Part shown: positions 41,691-50,484 of the stretch, piece by piece
Layout: each line of letters begins with the position of its first letter
Numbering within the stretch: the stretch's first letter is position 1
Assembly: GCF_031458255.1 (NCBI RefSeq)
Contig: NZ_JAVDYC010000001.1
Location: 5,155,001 to 5,219,000, forward strand
Source: Catenuloplanes niger
GTDB lineage: Bacteria > Actinomycetota > Actinomycetes > Mycobacteriales > Micromonosporaceae
Direction: 5' to 3'
DNA: 64,000 nucleotides
Program-made: the position numbers and the translations under genes
The notes under the pieces: generated by a model
The model's database searches: none
What the model saw: the letters and a program-made list of their open reading frames with translations, nothing else
Told to the model about the DNA's origin: nothing

Positions 41691-42506
41691 CTACAGCGAT
41701 GGGTCGGTCAGCCGGCGCAGCGGACCGTCGCACCCGGCCGGGCCGTCCTCGATCAGCTGGTCCGCCACCGGGTCCGCGTCCTCGTCGCGCGGGGCCAGGT
41801 AGAACGCGGGATCGCCGCCGTCGGCCGCCCGGTCCAGCGCGTCCGCGTAACTCGCCCGCGCGTCGATCACCTGCCGCCAGCCGTCCGACCAGGACTGCTC
41901 CAGGTATTCCTCGTCGTGGCCGGGCCGGGCCTCGCGCAGCCGGTCCAGCTCGAGCAGGAACGGCCGGGCCGCCACGTTCTCGTCGCGGATCGCCTTCGCG
42001 CGGGCGGCCGGGCCGTTCGTGGCCCCCGGCGGCGTCAGGCGATTGAGCCGCTGCTCCAGGTCGAGGCAGGCGGCGTCCACGTCACCGCGCGCCTCCGCCG
42101 CCACGGCCCGGTCGTGCCGGGTCTCGCTGAGCGCGCCGCGCACGGCCGCGACGGCCGCGAGCAGGCCGCCGCAGATCAGCAGCAGGATCAGCGCCAGCGC
42201 GCCGGCCACGACCAGCGTCCAGCCACGCCGGTCGAGCCCGCGCCGCTTCGGCGCCGCCCCGGCACCCGCCGCCCCACCCGCCGACGGCGACCCGCCGGAC
42301 GAAGACGGCGACGACCCGCCGGACGAAGACGACGGCGACCGACCGGACGAAGACCCGCCGGACGAAGACGGCGACCCGCCGGGTGACGACGGCGTGCCGG
42401 ACGGGAAAGCCGCGCCCGACGGCGATTCGGCGGCCGACGGCTCCGGCGAGGCCGGCGAACCGGGCGCGGGCGTCGCTGAGGTCTCTGACCGAGATGAATC
42501 CGTCAC
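41691..42506 (-). CDS. Ser/Gly/Pro-rich single-pass membrane protein
   Basis: About 271 residues. The first 90 are low-complexity Ser/Gly/Pro repeats (PSSSGGSSSG type), encoded by recurring CCGGACGAAGAC units on the plus strand. Then comes a basic stretch (KRRGLDRRGW), a transmembrane helix (TLVVAGALALILLLICGGLLAAVAAV), and a helical extracytoplasmic domain with two Cys. GTG 42506 removes the unlikely upstream frame. Function unknown; the long disordered cytoplasmic tail is notable. Confidence 0.65.
   Translation of the reverse strand: MTDSSRSETSATPAPGSPASPEPSAAESPSGAAFPSGTPSSPGGSPSSSGGSSSGRSPSSSSGGSSPSSSGGSPSAGGAAGAGAAPKRRGLDRRGWTLVVAGALALILLLICGGLLAAVAAVRGALSETRHDRAVAAEARGDVDAACLDLEQRLNRLTPPGATNGPAARAKAIRDENVAARPFLLELDRLREARPGHDEEYLEQSWSDGWRQVIDARASYADALDRAADGGDPAFYLAPRDEDADPVADQLIEDGPAGCDGPLRRLTDPSL
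42290..42400. repeat. Imperfect 24/15-bp repeats in the Ser/Gly-rich tail
   Basis: The plus-strand unit CCGGACGAAGAC recurs four times at spacings of 24, 24 and 15 bases, encoding SSSGG blocks on the minus strand. It is codon-level low complexity rather than a mobile element. Confidence 0.6.
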
Positions 42507-42572
42507 GCGTCCCAGTACAGCACCGGTACGCCAGGAGCCCCAGCCCTCCGCGCGTCGCGCATGCGACGAGCG

Positions 42573-42674
42573 CCGGGTTCGTTCGCCGGGACCACCGCGG
42601 AACCGGCAGGGAGGAGCGCCGGCGACGACCGGTGCCCGCGGGAGCACTCGGAACGTCCCCACGCCGGAAGCGGG
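42573..42674 (+). repeat. Dispersed intergenic repeat, copy 2
   Basis: Same orientation as the copy at 13072-13169 and identical to it over 39 bases (42607-42645). It lies in the 214-base gap between the Ser-rich protein gene and the DPP4-like gene, both on the minus strand. It ends in the shared CCGGAAGCGGG. Confidence 0.7.
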
Positions 42675-42720
42675 CAGCGGGATGTCATGGTCCTGATCCG
42701 CCGCCGGCGGGAACGGGCCG

Positions 42721-44817
42721 TCAGATGTGCCGGCGGACGAAGTCGAGCTCCAGCGGCAGCAGGCCCTCCACCACGCCGTCCGCCGCCAGCCGGGCCACCC
42801 CGGACAGCGGCAGCACCGCGTGCGGGCGGCCGGCCGCCACCATCGCCGCGGAGAGCCGCAGCGTGTGCGCCGCGATGATCGAGTCGTCCGCCATGCCGTG
42901 CACCAGCAGCAGCGGCCGCGCCTCCGACGGCCGCGCCGGCGGTTCGGCCGCGATCTCCACCAGGTTGTGCCGCGCGTACACCTCGTCGTCCGGCATCCCC
43001 AGGTACCGCTCGGTGAACGCGGTGTTGTGCAGCGACCAGTCGGTCAGCGGCGTGCGGGCGACGCCGCAGGTGAAGACGTCCGGGCGGCGCAGCACCGCGA
43101 GCGCGGCCAGCCAGCCGCCGAGCGCCCAGCCGCGGACCGCGACCCGGTGCAGGTCCAGGTCCGGGTGCTTCTCGCCGAGCGCCTGCAGCGCGTCGACCTG
43201 GTCGGCCAGCGCGATGTCGGCCAGCCGCCGGTGCACCACCTTCTCGAAGCTGGGCGCGATGCCGGGCGTGCCCCGGTTGTCCACCGTGACGACCGCGAAG
43301 CCGGCGTCCGCCCACCACTGCCGCTCCAGCCACCAGGCGCGGGCGGCCAGCACCTCCTGCCGGCCGGGCCCGCCGTAGACGTCCAGCAGCACCGGCAGCC
43401 GGCCGCCCGCGTGCTGCCGCGGGTAGAGCACCGCGGCCGGCAGCCGGCGGTCGGTGACCCGGGACAGCGCGGGGCGGGGCGCGAACGGCGGCGGCGACGC
43501 GAGCGAGGTCAGCCCGCCGACGCGGGTCTCGCCACGCCAGACCGTCCACTGCGTGCCGGCGTGGTCCAGCGACAGCCGGCCGATCACGACCAGCCCGCCG
43601 GCCGCGGCGGCGACGTGCCAGCCGGGCTCGGGGGTGAGCCGCTTCGCCTCCATGCCGCCGGCGCCGAGCGCGCCCCGGATCCGGTAGACGTGCTGCTCCG
43701 AGGGTTCGCCGTCGGTGCCCTCGACCAGCAGGTCCGGTGCGCCGCCGGCGACCGGGCCGACCACCCGGCGCACGTAGAGCGAGGGCGGCGTGAGCAGGCT
43801 GCCGTCCGCGAAGAGACAGCGGGCGTCGTACCCGTCGTGGGCCAGTTCGCCGCCGACCAGCACCCGGCCGTCCGGCAGGTGGCAGGGCGTGCCCTCGATC
43901 GGCTCGACCCAGCGCGGGTCGGTCAGCTCCGCGTGGACCTGCGTCTCGCCGGTGCGCGGGTCGACGGAGAGCACCAGGCCGTGCTGCTGCAGCCGGCGCA
44001 GCACCGCGATCAGTGGGCCGCCGTCCGCCCAGCGCACCGAGACCAGGTACGGGTACGTCTCCCGGTCCCAGTGCACGTCCACCCAGCCGCCGTCGAGGTC
44101 CAGCAGGTGCAGGCTGACCTGCGGGTTCGGCCCGCCGGCGCGCGGGTAGGCCAGGCTCGGCGCCGGCTCGCCCGGGTCCACCGGGTCGTGCAGGTAGAGC
44201 CGGGGCAGCCGGGACGTGTCCACCCGCGCGGCCAGCACGGTTCGCCCGTCCGGCGACCACCAGTAGCCGCGACCCCGGTCGAACGCCTCACCGGCCAGGT
44301 AGTCGATCGAACCCCAGGCGACCGTGCCGTTGCTGTCCCGCTCGCCGGCGAGCATCACGTCGGTGCCGTCCGGCTCCACGATGTGCAGCGCGGTCGTGGC
44401 GGTCGGCTCGCCGCGCGGGGTCAGCCCGGGGTGCGCGGTCAGGTACGCGATCCGCTCGCCGGCCGGGTCCGGGCGCGGGTCCACCGCCGGACCGGACGTG
44501 GCCACCTCGACCACGTCGCCGTTGATCAGGTCGGCGCGGAACAGCCGCCCGGCGATGGTGAACGCCGCGATGTGCCCGTTGCGGTCCAGCGCGTACGACG
44601 TGATGCCCTCGTGCCGGTCGCCGGTCAGCTCGACCGGCTCCGCGACCAGCCGTTCCGTGCCGGTCGACGCGTCCAGCATCCACAGGCAGCCGGCCGGGTC
44701 CTCGGGACCGCTCGAACGGATGAAGACCACCCGGCCGCCGTCGCCCGCGACGCTGACCGAGAGCGGGCTTCCGTTGGTGAACCGGCGGGTGCGAGCGGCT
44801 AGTCCTGGGTAGTCCAC
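42721..44817 (-). CDS. S9-type (DPP4-like) protein without catalytic Ser and His
   Basis: A 698-residue protein with an N-terminal beta-propeller (residues about 1-430: [39 protein letters not shown]) and a C-terminal alpha/beta-hydrolase domain ([37 protein letters not shown]). The nucleophile elbow, GWSYGG in active homologues, reads GWALGG with Ala565. The catalytic His of the usual SGVTHMTP block is replaced: SGVARLAA with Arg676. The Asp pair in HGMADDSI remains. Both changes make peptidase activity very unlikely, although the fold is intact. There is no signal peptide, so it is probably cytoplasmic. It may be a scaffold or decoy. Confidence 0.85.
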   Translation of the reverse strand: MDYPGLAARTRRFTNGSPLSVSVAGDGGRVVFIRSSGPEDPAGCLWMLDASTGTERLVAEPVELTGDRHEGITSYALDRNGHIAAFTIAGRLFRADLINGDVVEVATSGPAVDPRPDPAGERIAYLTAHPGLTPRGEPTATTALHIVEPDGTDVMLAGERDSNGTVAWGSIDYLAGEAFDRGRGYWWSPDGRTVLAARVDTSRLPRLYLHDPVDPGEPAPSLAYPRAGGPNPQVSLHLLDLDGGWVDVHWDRETYPYLVSVRWADGGPLIAVLRRLQQHGLVLSVDPRTGETQVHAELTDPRWVEPIEGTPCHLPDGRVLVGGELAHDGYDARCLFADGSLLTPPSLYVRRVVGPVAGGAPDLLVEGTDGEPSEQHVYRIRGALGAGGMEAKRLTPEPGWHVAAAAGGLVVIGRLSLDHAGTQWTVWRGETRVGGLTSLASPPPFAPRPALSRVTDRRLPAAVLYPRQHAGGRLPVLLDVYGGPGRQEVLAARAWWLERQWWADAGFAVVTVDNRGTPGIAPSFEKVVHRRLADIALADQVDALQALGEKHPDLDLHRVAVRGWALGGWLAALAVLRRPDVFTCGVARTPLTDWSLHNTAFTERYLGMPDDEVYARHNLVEIAAEPPARPSEARPLLLVHGMADDSIIAAHTLRLSAAMVAAGRPHAVLPLSGVARLAADGVVEGLLPLELDFVRRHI

Positions 44818-44892
44818 TGTCAGATCATCCTCCAGAAACCGCGCTTTTGGGCTGTTTCTCCGGTGGCCGGGGCCCCGCGTAAAGTGTCACGG

Positions 44893-45795
44893 GTGACGAC
44901 GCACAGCGCGGCCCGCCGCCTCCTGCTGGTGCATGCCCATCCCGACGACGAGTCCATCGGGACCGGCGCCACGATGGCCCACTACGCGGCCGCCGGCGCC
45001 CAGGTGACGCTGGTGACCTGCACGCTCGGCGAGGAGGGCGAGATCCACCTGCCCGAGCTGATCGGGCTGGCGGCGGACGCGGCCGACCAGCTCGGCGGCT
45101 ACCGCGTGGCGGAGCTGAACGCGGCCTGCGCCGCGCTGGGCGTGACCGACCGGCGGTTCCTCGGCGGCGCCGGGCGCTACCGCGACTCCGGGATGATGGG
45201 CCTGGCCACCAACTCCGCGCCGCGCGCGTTCTGGCAGGCAGACCTGGACACCGCGGCCGGCTACCTGGTCGAGATCATGCGCGAGACCCGGCCGCAGGTG
45301 GTGGTCACCTACGACGACAACGGCTTCTACGGCCACCCGGACCACATCCAGGCGCACCGGGTCACCATGCGCGCCTGCGAGCTGGCCCGCGCGGAGGGCT
45401 TCGGGCCCGACAAGATCTACTTCCAGGCCACGCCGCGTAGCGTGCTCGCGGCCGGCATCGAGCAGTTCGGCGCGACCACCGGCAACCCGTTCTCCGGCGT
45501 CGACGTGCCGGACGAGCTGCCGTTCGGCTCCTCCGACGAGGAGATCGCGGCCCGGATCGACGCGACCGACTCCGCGGACGCCAAGGTCGCGGCGATGAAG
45601 GCGCACGCCAGCCAGATCCCGCTGGACTCCTGGCTCTACTCGATCGCGGGCAACTTCGGCGGCGAGTTCATGGGCGTCGAGTTCTACACGCTGGCGTACG
45701 GCGAGCGCGGCCCCGGCGACGGGCCGCACGGCTGGGAGAGCGACCTGTTCGCCGGGATCGACGCCGAGCTGCCCGTCGGAGCGCTGTCGAGGTGA
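44893..45795 (+). CDS. mshB: Mycothiol biosynthesis deacetylase MshB
   Basis: A 300-residue LmbE-family zinc enzyme that deacetylates GlcNAc-inositol in the mycothiol pathway. The zinc/catalytic motif is [26 protein letters not shown] provides the third ligand. [11 protein letters not shown] and [12 protein letters not shown] are specific for MshB/Mca. GTG 44893 is chosen after the AAAGTGTCACGG spacer; GTG 44884 is an alternative. It overlaps the following membrane-protein gene by 4 bp. Confidence 0.92.
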   Translation: MTTHSAARRLLLVHAHPDDESIGTGATMAHYAAAGAQVTLVTCTLGEEGEIHLPELIGLAADAADQLGGYRVAELNAACAALGVTDRRFLGGAGRYRDSGMMGLATNSAPRAFWQADLDTAAGYLVEIMRETRPQVVVTYDDNGFYGHPDHIQAHRVTMRACELARAEGFGPDKIYFQATPRSVLAAGIEQFGATTGNPFSGVDVPDELPFGSSDEEIAARIDATDSADAKVAAMKAHASQIPLDSWLYSIAGNFGGEFMGVEFYTLAYGERGPGDGPHGWESDLFAGIDAELPVGALSR

Positions 45796-46262
45796 GTGCA
45801 CCGCCCCCCTCGCCGTACCCGCACCGGGTCCCGGCGCTGGAGATCGACCCGGAGTGGCTGGAGCCGCTGCCGGAGGCGAAGGGCATCACCGTCACCGACC
45901 TCACGCTGCGGATAACCGGCGGGGTGCTGGTGGTGCTGGCCGCGGTGGTGACCGCGATACTGGAGGTCTTCTTCACGCCGCTGCGCGTCGGCGGCGTCCT
46001 GATCGGCGCGTCCGCGCTCGGCGCGGTGGTGGCGAACGTGGCGCTGGCCCGGTTCGCGCTGCGGACCATCGGCGCGAAGTGGGCGATGGCGCTGCCGGCC
46101 GTCGCCTGGTTCGCCGTGCTGATGGTCGCGGCCGGCAGCACCAGCGAAGGGGACATTCTGCTGGCCGGGAACAACTGGGTCGGACTCGCCACGATCTTCA
46201 CCGGCTCGATGGCGTTCGCGGTCGTCGCATACCGCGCGATTCTTCCGCCGCACCGCTCCTGA
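45792..46262 (+). CDS. Membrane protein coupled to mshB
   Basis: A 156-residue protein with four hydrophobic segments ([85 protein letters not shown]). Its GTG overlaps the mshB stop by 4 bp. A small membrane protein in this position is common after mshB in actinobacteria; role unknown. Confidence 0.75.
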   Translation: MSAPPPSPYPHRVPALEIDPEWLEPLPEAKGITVTDLTLRITGGVLVVLAAVVTAILEVFFTPLRVGGVLIGASALGAVVANVALARFALRTIGAKWAMALPAVAWFAVLMVAAGSTSEGDILLAGNNWVGLATIFTGSMAFAVVAYRAILPPHRS

Positions 46263-46341
46263 GCAGGGGAAACGTTATCCGTTCGTCATAACTCGCGGGC
46301 AGGATGGCTCCGGCTGATCCACTGCTTCCGAGGTGCCGACC

Positions 46342-48012
46342 GTGACCGTTCCCCCTCCCTCCGAGGACGACGCCCCGACCGTGCGGTTCGCCCGCATCGC
46401 CGGGTTCGCCCCCACCGCGATGCCGGACGTCCCCCACCCGGCCGAGGAAACCGCGGCCCGCCGCCGCTGGCCGGTCGCGATGGCCGGTGTGCTGGTCGTC
46501 GCGGTGCTCGCCGGCGGCGCCGGCGTGGCCTGGGCCGGCCGGGGCGACGTGCCGCGCGGCACCCGCGTGCTCGGCGTCGAGCTCGGCGGCCTGACCAGCG
46601 CGGAGGCCGGTGAGCGGCTGCGCGCGGACCTCGGCGGCGCACGCCGGCTGACCGAGCCGTTCACGGTCTCGCTGGCCGGCACCGAGATCGTCAAGGTCGA
46701 CCCGGCCGCGATCGGGCTGGCCGTCGACGTGCCGGCCACGATCGCGTCCGCGACCCGCAACGGGCGGCTGCTCGGCGTCGCGGACGTGCCGCCGGTGGTC
46801 ACGGTCGACGAGGCGAGGCTGCACGACGTGCTGCACGCGGCCGCGGTCCGGGCGAGGCTCGCCACGCCCGGCACGCCCGGCGCGATCACCTACGACGGCA
46901 CCACGCCGACCGCGGTCTACCCGGAGCCGGGGCGCGGCATCGACCCGCACGCCGCCGCGGTCGCGGTCACCGAGGCCTGGGCGCGCCGGGACGTGGCGCG
47001 CGTCGCGCTCACCGAGACCACGCCGGCCACCACCCGCGCGGACGTCGACCGGCTGCTCGACGGCCTCGCGGTACCCGCGACCGCGGCACCGGTCCACGCG
47101 GGCGCGTTCGACATAGCGCCCGAGGTGATCGCGCGGAGCCTGGTCTTCGACGGCGACCCGCTCACCCCGCGGATCGACGAGCGGCGGCTGCGGGACGGTC
47201 TCGCGCCGGTGCTGGCCGGGCTGGAGACGCCGGTCCGGGACGCGTCGGTCGACGTGGACGGCGGCTGGCCGCGGGTCACCGAGAGCGTCACCGGCCGCAC
47301 CGTGGACGTCGCCGCACTCGCCCGCGACCTGCTCGCCGTGCTCCCGAAGACCGGCGAGCGCACGGTGACCGCGACGTTCACCGAGACCCGGCCCGCGATG
47401 ACCACCGAGGAGGTGAAGCGGCTCGGCATCACGCAGCCGATCGCCACGTACACCTCGTACGGCCCGGAGCCGGTGCCGGACCGGCCGGTGACCGCACTGG
47501 TCAAGCCGGGCGACACGGTCTCGCTGCGCGCGCTCGCGGGCGACGGGGCGAGCCCGCAGCTGGCCGCGACCGTGTTCCAGGCCGCCTACCTGGCCGGGCT
47601 GGAGATCGTCGAGCACCACCCGCACGCGACCTACCGGGAGTATCTGCCGGCCGTGCTGGAGGCGACCGCGGGGCCCGGCCAGGACCTTCGCGTCCGCAAC
47701 GACACCGGGCACGGCGTGCTGGCCGACGTGCGCGTGTCCAGCCGGACGATCACGGTCACGCTCTGGGGCACCCGGGTGTTCGACCGGATCGACACCGAGT
47801 ACGGCCCGCGCACCGCCGTCACCGAACCGGCGGTCGAGTACCGCGACCCCGGACCGGACTGTGAATTCGAGCCGGGCTCCCGAGGGTTCTCCCAAGAAGC
47901 GTGGCGTATCTTCCGCAAGGACGGCGAGGAAGCCGGTCGCGAGAAGTTCAGCTGGACCTATGAGTCCCGCCCGCGCATCGTCTGCGGGCAGGGGAGGGGA
48001 GCGTCACGATGA
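46342..48012 (+). CDS. VanW-type membrane-anchored protein with altered VanW core
   Basis: About 556 residues: a disordered cytoplasmic N-terminus, a transmembrane anchor (WPVAMAGVLVVAVLAGGAGVAWAG), and two repeated putative peptidoglycan-binding modules (GTRVLGVELGGLTSAEAGERLRADL and a second near residue 200). The VanW domain lies at about residues 350-500. The usual GGG(V/I)(C/S)Q core is replaced by GDGASPQLAATVFQAAYLAGLEIVEHHPHA, but the AGLEIVEHHPHATYREYLP segment is kept. VanW function is unknown. GTG 46342 is chosen because GAGG lies 8 bases upstream. The next gene overlaps by 4 bp. Confidence 0.8.
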   Translation: MTVPPPSEDDAPTVRFARIAGFAPTAMPDVPHPAEETAARRRWPVAMAGVLVVAVLAGGAGVAWAGRGDVPRGTRVLGVELGGLTSAEAGERLRADLGGARRLTEPFTVSLAGTEIVKVDPAAIGLAVDVPATIASATRNGRLLGVADVPPVVTVDEARLHDVLHAAAVRARLATPGTPGAITYDGTTPTAVYPEPGRGIDPHAAAVAVTEAWARRDVARVALTETTPATTRADVDRLLDGLAVPATAAPVHAGAFDIAPEVIARSLVFDGDPLTPRIDERRLRDGLAPVLAGLETPVRDASVDVDGGWPRVTESVTGRTVDVAALARDLLAVLPKTGERTVTATFTETRPAMTTEEVKRLGITQPIATYTSYGPEPVPDRPVTALVKPGDTVSLRALAGDGASPQLAATVFQAAYLAGLEIVEHHPHATYREYLPAVLEATAGPGQDLRVRNDTGHGVLADVRVSSRTITVTLWGTRVFDRIDTEYGPRTAVTEPAVEYRDPGPDCEFEPGSRGFSQEAWRIFRKDGEEAGREKFSWTYESRPRIVCGQGRGASR

Positions 48013-48491
48013 GGAACCGCTGGCTGCCGGTTGGCGTGCTCGCCGGTGTGCTGTTTCTGGTCAACGTGGTGGCCCGGCTCGTCGGGCGGTTCGCGTTCGA
48101 CGACGACCTGAGCGCGCAGGACACGGTCTCGACCGTCATGTTCGTCGTGATCGGCCTGATCACCGCGGTGCTCGCGTTCCGCTGGGGCCGCGCCCGCCCG
48201 CTCGACTCGTGGAGCGGCGACCTGGTCGCGTTGGTGACCGCCGCGATGCTGCTGACCGTCCTGGTGGGCCCGTTCATCAGCGGCGACTCGCCGTTCCGGA
48301 ACGGGGCCGGCGCGTTCTTCGCCCAGATCTGGCTCTACCTCGGCTTCACCGTCGGCGGCGCGGTCCTCGGCTACCTCGTGCTGATGGTCCTCGGCTGGGA
48401 CCACCGCTCCCAGTCCCTCAAGCGCTACGAGGAGAACCGGCTGGCGGCCGCCCGCCCGACGAAGACCCGGCGCAGCACGGTCCGGCGCTAG
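48009..48491 (+). CDS. Membrane protein coupled to the VanW-type gene
   Basis: A 160-residue protein with four hydrophobic segments (WLPVGVLAGVLFLVNVVARLV, TVSTVMFVVIGLITAVLAF, LVALVTAAMLLTVLVGPFI, FFAQIWLYLGFTVGGAVLGYLVLMVLG) and a basic tail (KRYEENRLAAARPTKTRRSTVRR). The ATG overlaps the VanW-type stop (ATGA). Function unknown. Confidence 0.7.
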   Translation: MRNRWLPVGVLAGVLFLVNVVARLVGRFAFDDDLSAQDTVSTVMFVVIGLITAVLAFRWGRARPLDSWSGDLVALVTAAMLLTVLVGPFISGDSPFRNGAGAFFAQIWLYLGFTVGGAVLGYLVLMVLGWDHRSQSLKRYEENRLAAARPTKTRRSTVRR

Positions 48492-48596
48492 GGAACCACG
48501 TCGCAGGCCGGCGGAGATCCGCCGATCGCGTCCGGGGAGCATCCGGCGGCCGGGCACGTCCCGGCGTCGCGCGGTCACGTGCGAAAAGCGATCTTC

Positions 48597-48655
48597 CCGC
48601 TTCCGGCCCGGTGCGATCCGCGTGCTCCCGCGGGCCAACCGCGCGGTGTCCTCCG
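48597..48655 (-). repeat. Dispersed intergenic repeat, divergent inverted copy 3
   Basis: On the minus strand this stretch reads GGCCCGCGGGAGCACGCGGA and then CCGGAAGCGGG, the same order of blocks as the copies at 13072 and 42573, with more substitutions. It lies in the gene-poor gap after 48491. Confidence 0.5.
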
Positions 48656-48854
48656 ACTCCGCCGGCGCTCCGCTCCGGACGCCGCGGCGGAGCCGGTTCC
48701 GCCGCCGGTCACCACGATCCGCGATTCCCGGGTCGCCGCGCCCCTGCCGCGACCCGGGAACTCGCCGCCGCGCGGGGTCCCGCGTGCGTCCCGGGAGCCG
48801 GTCCCGCGTGCCCGAAATATCGTGACATAACGTCCGCGCGCGGACGCCGCCCTC

Positions 48855-48937
48855 CCTGAGTGATCAATCAGGTGTGCAAAAAATAGATCCACTTCGCCGG
48901 ACGATCTACCTTTCGCACACCTGATTGATCACTCAGG
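48855..48937. repeat. 83-bp near-perfect inverted repeat
   Basis: Arms 48855-48881 and 48911-48937 are complementary at 26 of 27 positions, and a further TAGATC / GATCTA pair (48884-48889, 48903-48908) extends the stem. The arms contain CCTGAGTGATCAATCAGG, itself a near-perfect 18-bp dyad (CCTGANTGATCANTCAGG). The centre is AT-richer than the genome. It could be two operators, a cruciform/hairpin, or a MITE-like remnant; no transposase is present. Confidence 0.85.
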
Positions 48938-48938
48938 C

Positions 48939-49101
48939 GCGGGGTCGCGGTGGGCGGGTTCCCGGGTGCCCCGGACGGGCGGGGTCGCGGTGGGCGGGTT
49001 CCCGGGTGCCCCGGACGCGCGGGATCGCGGCGGGCGGGTGTCCCGGGGTGTCCCCGGACGCGCGGATCGTGGCCGGGTGAGCCCGGGGGTGCCCCGGAGG
49101 C
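48939..49101. repeat. Four tandem repeats of about 40 bp
   Basis: Units at 48939-48978 and 48979-49018 differ only at the last base; 49019-49061 is a 43-bp variant and 49062-49101 a degenerate fourth. Each has the core GTGCCCCGGACG or close to it. The array abuts the 83-bp palindrome and ends just before the stop codon of the GNAT gene. The rest of the gap from 48492 holds only the degenerate repeat copy and no convincing gene. Confidence 0.85.
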
Positions 49102-49110
49102 GAGCGAGGG

Positions 49111-50073
49111 TCAGGCGGGGGCGGTTCGGGTCAGGTAGGTGTGGTGAGTGCTGAAGCCGAGGCGGGCGTAGAGCGCGACCGCGCTCGCGTTGTGCTCCTC
49201 GACCTGGAGGAACGCCCGCCGCGCGCCGACCTCCCGGCCCCACAGCGCGGCCGCGCGCACCAGGTGCGAGCCGAGCCCGCGGCGCCGGTGCTCCGGCAGC
49301 ACGTCGACCAGGGACACGCCGAGCCACTCGCCACCGCCGGTCACCGTGGCGCGGGTGATCCCGATCGGGGTGCCGTCGTCGCCGTACACCTCCAGGAACG
49401 CGATCTCCGGCACCGCGGTCAGCATGTGCCGGGCGACCTCGGGCGGCGTGCCCTTGCGGGCGGCCGCGACCGCGAGCCACTCCTCGGTCATCCGGTCCCG
49501 CACCCGTACCGCCGGAAGGTCGTGCCGGTCCGGCGTCGCCTCCAGGATCGCGGCGACCTGTGTGGTCTGGAACAGCGTGAGCGGCGCGGTCGCCCAGCCG
49601 CGCGCGTCCAGTTCCGCGTTCACCGGCGCGGCCAGCGGCAGCGGGACGTTCATCCGCGGCGGCAGCCCGTGCGCGTGGTACCAGGCCTCGACCGCGTCGA
49701 CGGCCGCGGCCAGCGGCCGGTCCGGGTCGCCGATCGGGATCGCGCTGTTGGCCCGCCCGGTCCAGCCGCCGGCCGCGCGGAGCAGCCAGCCGCCCTGGTA
49801 TTCCTGCACCGGCGCGGGCCAGGCCTCGTTCGCGGCGATCTCGGACGCGATCACGTCGGCGGCCGTCGGGCGCCGGGTCGGCGGCACCCGTTTCGCCCGG
49901 TGCACCTCGTCCAGCGGCACGCGGACGGTGCCGGCCGAGGTCGCGATCGTGAGATCGGTCTCGCTCAGCGCGACCAGTTCGCCGAGGGAGTCCGAAAAGA
50001 GCGTCCGTCCGCCGCGGGAACCGACAATTCGCCGCACTACGACCCGGTGTCCCACATCCTGCCTACGGAGCAC
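49111..50073 (-). CDS. GNAT-family N-acetyltransferase
   Basis: A 320-residue protein. The first 65 residues form a small beta domain ([47 protein letters not shown]). A degenerate first acetyltransferase half follows, and then a functional one: [30 protein letters not shown] (acetyl-CoA loop RRRGLGS) and [34 protein letters not shown] of this architecture is found next to fdxA-dapC in many actinobacteria. Substrate unknown. The start at 50073 is divergent from fdxA. Confidence 0.88.
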   Translation of the reverse strand: MLRRQDVGHRVVVRRIVGSRGGRTLFSDSLGELVALSETDLTIATSAGTVRVPLDEVHRAKRVPPTRRPTAADVIASEIAANEAWPAPVQEYQGGWLLRAAGGWTGRANSAIPIGDPDRPLAAAVDAVEAWYHAHGLPPRMNVPLPLAAPVNAELDARGWATAPLTLFQTTQVAAILEATPDRHDLPAVRVRDRMTEEWLAVAAARKGTPPEVARHMLTAVPEIAFLEVYGDDGTPIGITRATVTGGGEWLGVSLVDVLPEHRRRGLGSHLVRAAALWGREVGARRAFLQVEEHNASAVALYARLGFSTHHTYLTRTAPA

Positions 50074-50157
50074 GATCGACCCCCTCCCCGGCGAGATACT
50101 AGGCTCTTATGCGCCGTGGGTTGTGAAGCGAGCGGCGTTGCATCGGAGGAGAGACCC

Positions 50158-50484
50158 GTGACCTACATCATCGCCGAGCCCTGCGTCGATGTTCTGGACA
50201 AGGCGTGCATCGAGGAGTGCCCGGTCGACTGCATCTACGAGGGCAACCGCATGCTCTACATCCACCCGGACGAGTGCGTCGACTGCGGTGCGTGCGAGCC
50301 GGTCTGCCCGGTCGAGGCGATCTTCTACGAGGACGACGTGCCGGACCAGTGGAAGAACTACACCTCGGCGAACTACAGCTTCTTCGAGGACCTCGGCTCG
50401 CCCGGCGGCGCCTCGAAGGTCGGCAAGATCGACAAGGACGACCCGTTCGTCGCCGGCCAGGCGCCGCGCGGCGAGGGCCACTGA
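50158..50484 (+). CDS. fdxA: 7Fe ferredoxin
   Basis: A 108-residue ferredoxin with the [3Fe-4S]/[4Fe-4S] pattern: [17 protein letters not shown] and [25 protein letters not shown] at the start and [23 protein letters not shown] in the tail are the actinobacterial FdxA type. It is a small electron carrier, often for cytochrome P450s or redox enzymes. GGAGGAGAG precedes GTG 50158. Confidence 0.95.
   Translation: MTYIIAEPCVDVLDKACIEECPVDCIYEGNRMLYIHPDECVDCGACEPVCPVEAIFYEDDVPDQWKNYTSANYSFFEDLGSPGGASKVGKIDKDDPFVAGQAPRGEGH

Noticed and set aside
48575-48892. 105-residue minus-strand frame starting in the palindrome
   Set aside because: Its start lies inside the inverted repeat, composition is Arg/Gly-rich and no ribosome binding site is present.
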